From Osedax fenrisi (taxonomy: Eukaryota; Annelida; Polychaeta; Sabellida; Siboglinidae), in the NCBI GenBank assembly GCA_964019155.1, contig OZ025241.1, positions 7,675,681 to 7,739,680 on the forward strand: a DNA stretch of 64,000 nt, in the 5' to 3' direction. Shown here in pieces: positions 1-12,700 of this stretch (within the stretch, counting starts at the first letter, position 1; each line of letters starts with the position of its first letter). The position numbers were made by a program, and so were the translations under genes. Below the pieces are notes generated by a model. The model was given only the letters and a program-made list of their open reading frames with translations, was not told where the DNA came from and did no database searches.

Positions 1-208
1 TTTTACAGAGATTTTTATTATAGAACATAATTACAAATAGATAATATCGTTAATATGTTAACCAGTGTACATAAATGTATACACACGTGTACGCAGATGT
101 ATGTATATAATAGGCGTGTTATCATTTAGAATGATATCGTATTGATCTATGTTGTATACTTATCTTACTTATTGGTAATCTATACGTTTTGTGTTACGAT
201 TTAATTAC

Positions 209-433
<225 letters not shown>

Positions 434-865
434 CAGAGTTTATGCACTATCCTTGATGAACTAAAAAGCAGAGCTTATCAAGTCGTTCACCCAATGTAAT
501 TTTGAAGGGAACAATTCAGATATAAAATTAAAATAATATTTAATAAAATATTTGATGATAACATTTCTATCCACGATATTAAAAATAGCCAAACAAAATC
601 TATCTCGAATACTTTATACTGATTGTAATTGCAAGTCAATAAAGGTGTATCAATATAGAGGATTTCGGGTTTCTATATCCAATTCATTAAGGAACTTACT
701 TTCGCCAAGAGAAAGACCACTGGTAACAATTGCCCGCTCACTACAACTGTATCCTCAACCCCGACACGAACCATTACCGGACACATAAATAATCAATACA
801 AAGTACTCGAGAATATCATATAATAAATATGTCAAATAAAAATGATACTTCCTAGATAGACAATA

Positions 866-916
<51 letters not shown>

Positions 917-1077
917 TATATTATAAAATGATAATAAACTTTATATGTTATCTTTATAATGTATTATTTTTTAATTTATTATTACTTGTTCATTTGTATA
1001 TCAGTATGATGGATACACATGCCTATTGTTTCTTTAATCAGTAATAGTTATTGTATTCTTATTCTATAATATGACAG

Positions 1078-1109
<32 letters not shown>

Positions 1110-1249
1110 TGTGTGTACAGGTGTTTATGTTTGTGTATTTGTGTATTTGTGTATTTGTGTATGTTACACATTTTACTAATAGATATAAAATGAATTGTTT
1201 ATATAATAAAATATATGTAATATCACATATAACATGCACGCACAACATT

Positions 1250-1292
<43 letters not shown>

Positions 1293-1861
1293 TATAACAA
1301 CAACACTACTTCAAAGCCCCGCGTTACATTGATGATACGCTTGTGATTAATGTAAACATTGTAACATGATACACATGTCGATACAATGTACGACGTACAA
1401 TGTATAATGTACGTCGTACAATGTACGTAGTTAATCGATACTCAGTATAATGTACGGCATAACTGTAAATAATATTAAGGTAACCTCATTTTTTTTAAAT
1501 TAATATTATTTTCTAAAAATGTATTAAATATGATAAAATCATGTTTAATTATAATTGTATGGATACATTTATTTAAAAAAATAAATTCTATGAAATATCG
1601 TCGATATTTAACAACAATTCATGTAAAATAAGAATAAATTTGTCAAAATCATACACCATTTTTTTGTATACAATCAAAATTAATCTCAATTAATAGCTAT
1701 AAAGTAAGCTAATAGGTTGTTTTTATCTATATTGTTTTTTCATACATAGATTACTTTAATTTGTATAACTTAAAGTGAGTAAACTAATTTTAGATAAAAT
1801 AAATATATTCATATAAATAATGAGTAACAGAATCCTATAATATTAAAAAAAAATAACCAAT
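434..1861. other. AT-rich intergenic or upstream DNA, no gene recognised
   Basis: Contains (AT)n tracts near 868-914 and 1080-1104, GTGTATTT units near 1120-1160, and a short open frame at 552-788 (78 codons) with no recognisable domain. Around 1385-1425 a short motif (ACAATGTACGACGTAC-like) is repeated in direct and inverted form. I see no exon. Confidence 0.5.
1252..1289. repeat. (CA)n dinucleotide microsatellite
   Basis: About 19 uninterrupted CA units, one of the few long non-AT dinucleotide tracts in the window. Confidence 0.95.
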
Positions 1862-2140
1862 GAAATTTTTTAAAAATATATTTTGTAATATTATTTATAT
1901 TTTTTGTATTTTTAAAAATATTATTTGAAATATTTGTTTATATTTTTCAACTAATCTTTGAAATATTATTATTTTAAGATATAATTAAAATATTATAATT
2001 ATATAATAAATATATAAATATTATAAGATATAAATATTATACTTTTTAAAATATTTGTAGAACATTTATAAAAAATAATGTAGCAATACAGAAATAGCTA
2101 TAATTAATAAATAATAGATAGGCAACAACAATCAAAATAT
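1862..2140 (+). repeat. Truncated, diverged copy of the 2.7-kb AT-rich repeat family (copy E)
   Basis: Matches the internal part of the full copy at 3917-6630 almost line for line (compare 1862-2110 with about 4280-4560), including a block with TTTAAGATATAATTAAAATA and the family motif AGCTATAATTAATAAATAA. It lacks both family ends, so it is an old fragment. Confidence 0.7.
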
Positions 2141-2739
2141 AATTTATAAATATTAGATCGTGAAATATTTATTATTATGATCAACAAATATCTACTAGAA
2201 TGATAATTTGTATATAGATTCTATTGTAATACAATAATTAACACTTGAAAGATTATTTAATTCTATAATATACTTCATATTGTAGTTTTTTTTAATTTGT
2301 ATTAAAACATAAGTTATGTACAAATAATAGTACAATTATATATAACATTATAAACATTTCAATTATTGAAATTTTCAATATCTATGAAATAATGAAATAA
2401 TTATTTTCCATATATTACAATTTACATAGGATTAATAGGCATATAGTATATATTTGGCTTTGGCAATATTTAGTATACTTATGTTATCAGTTGTATCAGT
2501 TGTATCCATTATAATAATTTATTATAATAATTATCAATTAAATTAAGTATTACATATAGTTTTATAAAATTTATATAACATTTTAATATTTTTTTATTTT
2601 ACACAAATACCCGAAATTAATTTACTAAAACCCGGACCCGTTCTTTGACCATTTTTCGAAACCCGATCTCATGAAATGTTGCTAGAACCCGGAATTGATA
2701 CCCGTAACCGAGTTCGGGTTAAACCACTAATATATATAT

Positions 2740-2795
<56 letters not shown>

Positions 2796-3048
2796 ATGTG
2801 CATTTCAAGTGTTGCTGACCGCCAAATATATTGGCGCATGTAAGAACTTATATTTATACGTATCCGTATATATATATATATATATATATATATAAGCGCG
2901 CGCGTGCCTCCGTACCCATATGTAAGTAGTAAATCGCTCCACTAACACGTGTATGGGATACACTCAACCGGGCGAATGACTCATCCATGTGTATGTCCTT
3001 AATATGTCCTCAAGGCGTCACATACGTGACTAGCTGCTATACGGTGTA

Positions 3049-3090
<42 letters not shown>

Positions 3091-3200
3091 CGTAAATAGT
3101 GGTATCGTTACAACAACACTTATCATGTACTATTATACTATTATAAGCTATATAGTATATACTATTACGGCGTACTATAGTATATAATATACGGTATACT
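2141..3200. other. AT-rich DNA with one hAT-like terminal sequence
   Basis: Mostly AT-rich with microsatellites. At about 2620-2735 there is a GC-richer stretch with repeated ACCCGG/CCCGAA motifs ending GGGTTAAACCACTAA; read inverted (TTAGTGGTTTAACCC) this looks like the end of a hAT-type MITE, but I could not find the other end. A (TTG)n run lies at 3048-3090. Confidence 0.4.
3048..3090. repeat. (TTG)n trinucleotide microsatellite
   Basis: About 14 uninterrupted TTG units; produces a poly-valine open frame that is not considered coding. Confidence 0.95.
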
Positions 3201-3357
3201 TAGGGGCGCTGCAACAGGGGGGACGGGGGGTGTGACATCCCACCCACTTTAAAATGTAGGGGGACCTCCTATCTATTGCCCCCCCCCCTACTTTTACCAC
3301 CACATTTATTTTGATTGGTTAGTCCCCCCTACATACAACATCGTTCCGGCGCACCTA
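3201..3357. mobile_element. 157-bp hAT-like MITE with exact 8-bp target-site duplication
   Basis: The left end reads TAGGGGCGCTGCAAC and the right end, read inverted, TAGGTGCGCCGGAAC: 15-bp terminal inverted repeats with three mismatches. The eight bases GGTATACT stand directly before (3193-3200) and directly after (3358-3365) the element. An 8-bp duplication and TIRs beginning TAGGGG/CAGGGG are features of hAT transposons. The interior has G-runs and C-runs and no coding capacity. Confidence 0.8.
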
Positions 3358-3482
3358 GGTATACTGTAGTAGAGTACTATATTACGTGATTTCAACATTT
3401 GTATTATTTACAACAGTATACTGTATAGACTAAAGCTTCTAGTGGCTATGTGATATTCCTATCGCGATCACACGGGTAATTT

Positions 3483-3884
3483 GTGTTGATAACATACATA
3501 TTCATACGCTTATCCTACGCTATTCCTACGATAATCCTTAGCTATTTCCGTACTATTAAATATTGTCCTACGATAATCTTAGCGTTATTTATTATTTCTT
3601 ATGATAATTTACTTTCCGCGAAAACTACGCCAGGAATATGTAGTGCATCACAGTGGGCACACTATTTCGCACCTAGATGTGGCGATGCGGCAATAACCTA
3701 CATCTCAGTGCCGTACCTAACCGCTTATACTAGGTGTATAGAGCAGCAGTACGATAATCATAGTCTAGGTATGTCGGCAGGTATAATAATACATGCATTA
3801 TACTGCGTGGTGTACACATGGTGTGTAGAATCTTCTCATCGAATATATCATATATATCTATTATATAAAAGAAAGTCTATTTAA
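3483..3884 (+). CDS. Unassigned open reading frame, 133 codons
   Basis: Open frame starting MLITYIFIRL with a hydrophobic N-terminal half and six cysteines after residue 50 (around CSASQW, RCGD, RCIEQQ, YCVVYTWC). Its composition is more varied than that of the microsatellite frames. It matches nothing I recognise. The last codons overlap a short dispersed repeat (3857-3893). It lies upstream of the receptor gene on the same strand, and its Cys spacing loosely recalls the start of a class B receptor ectodomain, but the conserved Trp-Asp-Gly-Trp motif is absent. It may be chance. Confidence 0.2.
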   Translation: MLITYIFIRLSYAIPTIILSYFRTIKYCPTIILALFIISYDNLLSAKTTPGICSASQWAHYFAPRCGDAAITYISVPYLTAYTRCIEQQYDNHSLGMSAGIIIHALYCVVYTWCVESSHRIYHIYLLYKRKSI

Positions 3885-3885
3885 T

Positions 3886-3893
<8 letters not shown>
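3857..3893 (-). repeat. Single copy of a ~39-bp repeat also found three times at 44.1 kb
   Basis: The sequence TCTATTATATAAAAGAAAGT and its continuation to TTTAATT is the reverse complement of the unit repeated at 44111-44220. It directly flanks copy A of the 2.7-kb repeat, as the triplicated version flanks copy D. Confidence 0.75.
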
Positions 3894-3916
<23 letters not shown>

Positions 3917-6630
3917 ATCTGGTGAGGTAACTCGAGAACCGGGGTACGTCGCGAAAATATTTTATACCCGATCTTAATAAATTTGCAACAGTATGGTCTT
4001 GGTCCGGAAAATTTTTTGAATTTTATACCGCGTACCCCAGAAAAACCTGAAAAATTGACTTTTTGCCATTAAAATGATTTTTTGTCGTCCAAAATCTTCG
4101 GCGTCGCATTTTTGAAATATTTTTTTTACATTTTTTCGAACTATTTTTTTGAATTTTTTTTGATTTTTTTTTGAAATTTTTGGAAATTTTGGAAATTTTT
4201 TGAAATATTTTTGAAATATTTTTGACATTTTTTGAAATATTTTTGAAGTTTTTTTTAAATATTTTTAAACATTTTTTTGAAATTTTTTTAAAATATATTT
4301 TGTAATATTATTTATATTTTTTGTATTTTAAAAAATATTATTTGAAATAATTTTTTATATTTTTCAACTATTCGTTGAAATATTATTATTTTAAGATATA
4401 ATTAAAATATTATAATTATATAATAAATATATAAATATTATAAGATATAATAATATACTTTTTAAAATATTTGTAGAACATTTATAAAAAATATATTTTG
4501 TAATATTTGGAAATATGTGTTGTATACTAGGAATACAGAATCAGGAATAGCTATAATTAATAAATAATAGATAGGCAAACAATCAAAAATCGATCAACGC
4601 AGGGTGCGGTTTGGGTTTTCGATATTTATTAAGTACTATTTTGTAATATTGGAAATATGTGTTGTATTTTTTTAAATATTATTTGAAATATTTTTTAAAT
4701 ATTTTTCCACTAATTTTTGAGATATTAATATTTGTATAAATTTGTTTGAATTTTAGCAACAATTTATGTTATTGTATATGAAAAGCAGAATCATGAATAG
4801 CCATAAATAATAAATAATAGATAGGTAAGCTATCAAACAACGAGTAAAGCAAAGTTGGGTACGGCAAGAAATTCCAAATCAGGAATAGTTATAATTAATA
4901 AATGATAGATAGGCAAATAATAAAAAACCGAGCAACGCCGATTTGGAACTGTTTGGGTTTAGGTTTTCAACATATTTTGGAATATTTGAAATATCTGTTG
5001 TATTTTTTGAAATATTTTTTATCTAATTTTTTAAATATTAAAAAAAATATGTTTCTACATATGTTTAATTTTATTTAATTGTATATACTAGAAATGTAGG
5101 ATCAGGAATAGCTCTAATTAATAAATAATAAATAGGCAAACAATCAAAACCCGATAAATGTCGAGTCGAGTACTGTTTGGATTTGGGTTTAGGTTTGAGT
5201 TTTCGACATTTTTTTAAAACATATTTTGTAATATTTTAAATATTTTTTGTATTTGTTAGCAATTATATATTTTAGAATAATCAGGAATAGCTATAATTAA
5301 TAAAAATAAATAGTCAAACAATCAAAAACCTAGCAACGCCGGGTAGGGTATGACTGCTAATATGTTGAAATATTTTTTATATTTAAAAAATATTTTTAGA
5401 CACTTTTTAAAAATATATTTTATAATATTTTAAATTATTTTTGTATTTTTGTATTTTTACAAAATATTTTACGAATAAATCTTAAAAAGAACAACGCTAG
5501 ATCTACATCGGATACAGTTAGATTTATTAAATATTAGTTAGAAGACAACAATTAAAGATTAGCTATGCATAATTAGGAAAAACTATAATTAATAATTGAT
5601 AGGCAAATAATAAAAAAACGAGCAACGTCGTGTTGGGTTCGGCAAACAATTCTAAATCAGGAATAGTTATAATTAATAAAGTATAGATAGGCATATAATT
5701 AAAAACCGATCAACGCCGTTTTGGGACGGTTTGGGTTTGGGTTTTCAACATATTTTGTAATATTTGAAATATTTGTTGTATTTTTTAAAATATTTTTTGA
5801 AATATTTGTTCACTAATTTTTTAAATATTATAAACAATATTTTTCTATATTTGTTTGTATTTTAAATAAACTTTATTTAATTGTATATACTAGAAATATA
5901 GAATCAGAAATTGCCCTAATTAATAAATAATAAATAATAGATAGGCAAACAAACAAAAACCAAGAAATGCCGGGTCGGGTATGGTTTGTTTTTAAAACAT
6001 ATTTTGTAATATTTTATATATTTTTTTGCAATTTTTAGCAATTATATATTTTAGAATAATCAGGAATAGCTATAATTAATAAAAAAATAAATAGGCATTC
6101 AAAAGCAGGTATGGCTACTAATATGTTGACATATTTTTTTATATTTCTTAAAATATTTTTAGACACTTTTAAAAAATATATTTTGTAATATTTTAAATTA
6201 TTATTTGTAATCTTACCAAATATTTTACAAATAATCTTAAAAACAAACAACGCTGGGTCTACATCGGATACAGTTAGAATTAGTAAATATTAGTTAGAAG
6301 AAAAAAATTAAATATTAGCTAAGTATAATCAGGAATAGCTACAATTAATAGGCAAATAATCAAAACCTAGCAACGCAGGGTAGTGTACGGTTTATGTTTG
6401 GGTTTAGGTTTGGGTTTTAGACATTTTTTTAAAACATATTTTGTAATATTTGAAATATTTGTTGTATTTTTTAACATATTATTTGAAAATGTTTTCTACT
6501 TTGTTTTGTATGTCAGCTAACATTTATTTTATTATATATATCAATTAAGAATCAGGAATAGCTATAATTAATATATAATATATAGGAAAATAATCAAAAC
6601 CGAGCAACGCCGGGTCGGGTACGGCTAGTA
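3917..6630 (+). repeat. Full-length copy A of an unnamed 2.7-kb AT-rich interspersed repeat
   Basis: Begins ATCTGGTGAGGTAACTCG and ends CGGGTCGGGTACGGCTAGTA, the same termini as copies B and D at 37-44 kb. The interior is built of about ten imperfect units of 200-400 bp. Each carries an AATCAGGAATAGCTATAATT-like box and, in most units, a GC box such as GAGCAACGCCGGGT followed by TTTGGGTTTAGG. No open frame of note is present (the 84-codon minus frame at 3974-4228 is lysine/phenylalanine-rich low complexity). Both ends abut TG/TA microsatellites. The transposon class is unknown to me; a non-autonomous element is likely. Confidence 0.85.
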
Positions 6631-7255
6631 TATATATATATATAAATTTGTAAACGTATACGATCGTAAATATATTACTAGATAATCTCTGGTTTTCTCA
6701 TTTGAGCAGAAATTGTATTTACCAAATTGTACTTTCTGAACTCAATATACTATTTTCATTCATTCATTAATTCATACTCCGCCCACTTATATATATATAT
6801 ATATATATATTATGATGTCCTTATGGTACTTTTACAAATCGGTATATTACGCAATAAATATAGCGATATCTCTTGCATTAGGTAACAGAGATGGGCGTTC
6901 CCGATATTAATACCGAGTACCGCGGTGTGCGTGTATGTGCTGTGTGTGCGGTTCACTGTGTGTGAGTGTGCGGGTGCGAATTGTAGCGAGTGGTATACGC
7001 AGGTCTAGCGTACTATGATAGGTACAGCTGGTACTCGCCAGGTTGACCTTGACCGGTGAGGTCAGACTACCGGACACTCTTAATATGGGGAGGTGGACTC
7101 GATTATACGGAGGAAGTTTAGTTAATATCTCCACCATTATGTCTAGTCGTGTCTACCCGTTCTGCTCCTCATCCTTCTCTTAATTACCCTCACCCACTGT
7201 TACCTCATCGTAACAATGAATTATCGAACCGCTTTTCTCTATATTAGGTATACAT

Positions 7256-7336
7256 CCTCCTAAACACCTCCTAAACCCCTCCTAAACCCCTCCTAAACCC
7301 CTCATAAATACCTCCTAAACCCCTCATAAACTCCTC
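7256..7336. repeat. 11-bp minisatellite (unit CTCCTAAACCC)
   Basis: About seven imperfect units differing mainly by CTCC/CTCA changes. Confidence 0.85.
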
Positions 7337-7603
7337 GTGATCTTACTTCACATTCTAGTTCTCATCGTATGCATTCACCTCCTGCGAATTATCATCCATG
7401 CTTTACCATATATATTTATCTATATATAACATTAGTTATATGCAGTAGACTCGCACTCCTCGTCCAACTATAGTATGTATGTATAGATGTATAGTACACT
7501 ATACAGCATCCATTATATATCCACTGGAGTCGGTAAGCCCTAATTATCCGTATCATCATCTACATCATGATAACTACCCTTACACATATAAGGGTATACC
7601 ATA

Positions 7604-7695
7604 TCTACCCCTTCTACCCCGTCTACCCCGTCTATCCCACCTATCCCACCTACCCCACCTACCCCGTCTACCCCATCAACCCCGTCTACCCCATC
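7604..7695. repeat. 9-bp minisatellite (unit CTACCCCGT and variants)
   Basis: About ten units of CTACCCCGT, CTATCCCAC or CTACCCCAC. It is pyrimidine-rich on the plus strand and ends only about 15 bases before the acceptor of the ectodomain exon at 7710, so it may act as an extended polypyrimidine tract. It creates Pro/Tyr and Val/Asp/Gly repeat frames on both strands that are not genes. Confidence 0.85.
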
Positions 7696-7709
7696 CTCGT
7701 CATCACCAG

Positions 7710-7801
7710 GTCTCGCCGTCAAGAAATGCTCCCGCAACGGAACCTGGTTCAGTAAATACGGAGTGGTATGGACGGACTACACGGCGTGCCTGGATAAACA
7801 T
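7710..7801 (+). CDS. Receptor exon: end of hormone-binding ectodomain
   Basis: Acceptor CATCACCAG, donor GTTAGT. It enters needing one base from the previous exon and leaves in phase 0. It reads LAVKKCSRNGTWF, then SKYGVVWTDYTACLDKH. The C..NGTW and WTDYTAC pieces are the fifth and sixth conserved cysteines of the class B ectodomain with their usual tryptophans. The next recognised exon (TM1) lies 22 kb downstream and starts in phase 0, which fits. Confidence 0.85.
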
Positions 7802-8086
7802 GTTAGTTGTACTTATGTTACCTAAGTAATATATATCTATACGTATCATAGCATACATGTACATGGTAATATACTTGTTAATATACATATATATATATTT
7901 ATATATGCATGAATTCATTATGTATTAGTTATATATATATATATATATATATAAGTGGAACATTTGTATACATCATGTGATAATACAAATATGAATAAGT
8001 TATATAATGTTAATTTATTGTTACGGCATGTGTTCACATATTCAGATGTTATCATCAATTAGTCTGCTTCGTATGTACCATAAATA

Positions 8087-8119
<33 letters not shown>

Positions 8120-8489
8120 TCGATATATTATATTTTATTATCATATTTTATTGTTTATCATATTTATCATAAATATTATAAATAATTGAATATAAGTATA
8201 ATGTATTTAGCTTTATTTATTTGGGCTACACATTCATAAATATCTATTTATAAATTATTAACATTGTAAGTTTATATTCGTTATGTACTGTAGCGTACTT
8301 ATTCTCTCAGATATTCTCCGTATTGTTATGTTATATTTATTTGTTAATATATTATATACAGTTTACCATATTTGGTTTATAAATAAACCATACTATATAT
8401 CCTATAGTATTCATATGGTTATATTTATATTAATATAAAATTGTATATATATAATTAACTTAATCATATATGTTATACATATATATACT

Positions 8490-8528
<39 letters not shown>

Positions 8529-8743
8529 TAATATATTAATTTTAAATGAGTACTCTATTTTATATTTTTTTAATTACATTATAATTTTTATAAATTAAAT
8601 TGTAACTAAAATCACGTATTGTAAAATAAAAATATATTCATAACAAATCCTAATTTATAAGATTAAAATATATAATAGTTACAATATATCGTACGATATC
8701 ACCATTATTGTGATACTAAATAATGAATGTGTAGATACATATA

Positions 8744-8778
<35 letters not shown>

Positions 8779-8832
8779 TATATTTCATATGATACATTGT
8801 ACGACGTATTTATACAATGTACGTGAGCATTA

Positions 8833-8891
<59 letters not shown>

Positions 8892-9579
8892 ATGGCGACT
8901 TATGATCAGTGGAACAGTGTACAGTTATAGCTATAGGTTACTATAGTAAGCGAGAGGTCCCGGGTTCGACTCCAGGAAGTATTTTTATTTCTCTCTTTAG
9001 TTTATCAATAACTCAATAAACGATAAATCAAAACACAATAAAAAAAATATTACTTTTTGTTGTGAATTTTCCTGCGCCCCTCACAGTTATTTATAACATG
9101 AACAAGTCTATGATTTATTGAGGGTTCCATGTGTATACGAAATAGCGGATACACATGATCGGGGTAGACATGTTTAAAGAAACTATAGTTTATTTACTGG
9201 TATACCCCGCACATATGTGCATTCTTATACGTACTATTACGATTTCGATTACACACAATACACTACCACTACAAGTTCACTATTATACGTGTAAACAATA
9301 CTAATATCCGGATCTTCATGCATATGTTTACGGATATATATATATTCAATAAAACCACGAAACTGTATGATATATAGAGTTTCTGAGAGCGAATTATACT
9401 TACATGTATTTCAAAACCAAACTAGAATTTGTAAAAGTCTGAGATAGCGGTGTTTCTGAGAGTAGACAGCATATACAAGCGAGCATCATAATCCCCACTA
9501 CGATTAACGAATCGCGGAAGTACAATATATATGTATTGCATTCGGTATATATACGAGATTCAATCCATACATATTATTG

Positions 9580-9634
<55 letters not shown>

Positions 9635-9725
9635 CTGATGTGTAAATAGTAAAATTCGCATATTTACGTTTGATCATATGATTGATTATATCTAAATATA
9701 TTATTGTGATACCCATAATTAATTC

Positions 9726-9759
<34 letters not shown>

Positions 9760-12700
9760 TATGTGTGCGTGTTTGCATGTGTATATATAATATATACACA
9801 TAAATAAATTAGTAATAATACCACATAATATCACCCATATCAGTTACAATCTCTACCCTATATTGTGTATACAGTTATACATAATATCAATTAATTTTTC
9901 ATTAGATTAATTAGTATATAACAATAATAATGTTATGTAATATATACATATATATGTCTGTGTGTGTATGTCTTTCTGATTAGGTGAATTTATGCGTGTT
10001 TCTAGCAATTAATTTGTTATATTAATGGTGATAATAATGATGCTGATGATACATATTCTCATGATAATTATACTGATGATAATGATGCTGATGATAATTT
10101 TATTGATTATTATGATTATAATTATAATAATGCTGCTGATTACAAGTATACTGATATTTAATACATATTAAATGTGTAGTTAAAATAACACAATGTATAC
10201 ATGTACAATGTATACATACTAGTGTATTCACTAGTGATCTAAATGAGTCAACATTTCCTGATTCGAAACAACTGAAACATCAAAAATGTATGTTTCGAAG
10301 CATCTGAAACATCTGAAAAATCCTAAATTGTTGCTCCGAAAAACGTCAAAAAATATGTTTTCTTATATATCTAACATATATAAGCCAATTATTCCAATTT
10401 GATTCATCGTATTAGTCGAACTTATTTAAAGGATTATATTTTTGAAATCGACCGCGAACTAGAATTTATAATTGATTGCAAACTAGATGTACATGCTCAA
10501 TTCGATTTTTCGTACTCGATTGTCGAAATTGATTGTAAAATTGGATTGACGTATCATACTTGATTTTCGAACTAGTTTATCTGATTATATTATTGGATAT
10601 GACATTACTCTAGATTGTTATACTTGATTCGATTTAGTGTACTCGATTATCGAATTTGTTTATAGGATTATATTTTTGAAATTCACTACGAACTAGATTT
10701 TTATACTTGATTCGATTTATCGTACTTGATTGCAAAATTAAATTAAATTTGTATACCAGAGTGTCATATTATATTATATTTTCTGACTTTCCTATTACAT
10801 TAAATTAGGGTACTTGATTGTCGAATATGTTTATCTGATTATATTTTCATACTTAATTGCAAACTAGATTTTAATAATCGATTCGATTTGTCACTATTAT
10901 ATTGTTGAACATGAATGTCACACTAGATTTTTATTTATAATAATATCAATTGTAATCAATTGTAATTTTTAATTAGATAGGATATTTTTTAATTACAATA
11001 TTATAATATCCATTAAATTTTAATTTAAAATATTTATTTCAAAAGTTATTTAAAAAAAAATGTTTAACTAATATATTATTATAAACGAAATACCATTGCT
11101 TAGTATATAAACAAGTTACAAATATAAGATATTATTTAATTACCCTCTTCTATAATAATAATTGGTGCATAAAGTTGTTAAGTTTTTTAAAATTTAAATA
11201 CACATTTTTTTTTTAATATTTAAAATTGCAAAGATAATAAACCGATCGAGCCATGTGACCGGCTCGACTTGTTCGAGCCGTTCACTAACCCGGATCGGCT
11301 CGACAATCTCGGCTCGTTTTAGATCACTAACCTACACACCTGGAATACTAAGCAATTGAGTGACCGTACCGTTCATATATAATTAAGTAAATGTACACAA
11401 TTGAATATATATATATATAGTCTGTATATTCATGAAGTGTGAAGTAGATGGTATCGTACTGCTATGTTTAGTTAGCTTATTGCTTGAGTACAGGATGGAG
11501 TTGTTACCAGTTGTCAATGTTAGTTAGTTAGTTAGTTAGTTATAAGCAGGTTAATTCGCCAGAGTCAATTTTCCCGAAATATAAGACTACATATAGTAAT
11601 ATTATAGTATATTATAGTAATTATAATTACTCCATAGGGGACAAACGTATTTAGTACTATATTGAGTATTATCATATAAGTGTTAGTTAAGTTTAATTAA
11701 TAAACTAATTATTAATTTTAACGAAGAAAACTATATATTAATTATTATTTATAAATGGCTGGGATTCATAGGTTTAATTGTGGGTTCACATGAATAATCC
11801 TCTTAATATAAGTTATAATCGAATTATATTCGATCGGACGAAAACACTTATTTTACTCGTTCAAATCTATGTCTTCTAATGTGTGCGAGATCAAGGATAC
11901 TAGATAACCGTAACGTGTATGATAAATACTGAGTAGGCGGGACTTTAATATATGACTAGAAGGTATACCTACTATAGTATCTATAGATAATATTATGGCA
12001 CCTGTATACGTTGTTATTAAATAACTAACAGTATATCGCCAACGTGGTTAATAGAGTGGTTAATAGAGTGGTTAATAGAGTGGTTAATAGATTGTTATCC
12101 ATAGCTAAAGTAACAAGTGTATCGTTGATCATTTATAACAACCTAACAATACTTTTAGTAAACTATCTTTAATAAATATTAATAATTAACATGATCAGAT
12201 TTGAACAATATATGCAATATAATTGTATTCCAATCAATTGAGCCAGGTAACTTTTAGGAATGTAATGATGCATTAATATATATATACGTGTTAAATATTA
12301 ATAATATGAAATTTCAAATTAAAATATAATATTGTTTATACTGCCAGTATACCTATAGGATCTATAGATGTGGAAATACTTTCTGAAAACATCACGAAAC
12401 AGGGTATCAATAATAAGCCATGACTAATTACATGCCTATTACTCCAATATTACGTCCCATTCGTATACATATATAAAACTAGGATACATTCCCTTTTTTT
12501 GGAAATCAAAGATACATTAAAAGTGGATTCTAATGTTTTTATTAATATTATTTTAATATATAAAAATAAAATAATAAAATGTTGTCACGTAATTAACGAA
12601 TTTCAACCATATTTATTTTATTTCTATAATTAAATATTTATCACGAATACCTTATATAAAATGTATTATATGAAATAAAAACGTTAACTAAACAAGAGAA

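Larger units (their letters stand above)
6631..7709. other. Upstream flank or intron with a GC-richer island and two short tandem arrays
   Basis: A GC-richer stretch at about 6890-7200 contains TGTG-rich DNA and short cysteine-rich open frames but no motif I can assign. An 11-bp array lies at 7256-7336 and a 9-bp array at 7604-7695, just before a receptor exon. Missing N-terminal exons of the receptor could be here, but I cannot demonstrate one. Confidence 0.4.

Noticed and set aside
2941..3060. Frame with RVWDTLNRANDSS and LICPQ resembling part of a class B ectodomain (Trp-Asp ... Cys-Pro)
   Set aside because: The conserved Gly-Trp-x-Cys after Trp-Asp is missing, spacing is off by two residues, it runs into the (TTG)n tract and no donor of the needed phase is convincing.
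6890..7070. Cysteine-rich frame ending SEWYTQ and a short YYDRYSWYSP piece with a donor of the correct phase for the 7710 exon
   Set aside because: Neither contains the Cys-Pro or Trp-Asp-Gly-Trp motifs, and the second is preceded by an in-frame stop close by. Kept only as an unassigned GC island.
8940..8985. Possible tRNA gene at the exact B-box
   Set aside because: No full cloverleaf or acceptor stem, and the same sequence with its tail recurs at 24.4 kb, so it is a SINE-type element.
10224..11337. 8-bp target duplication for the element at 10232-11329
   Set aside because: Flanking octamers match at only four of eight positions, so only the 12-bp TIRs are claimed.
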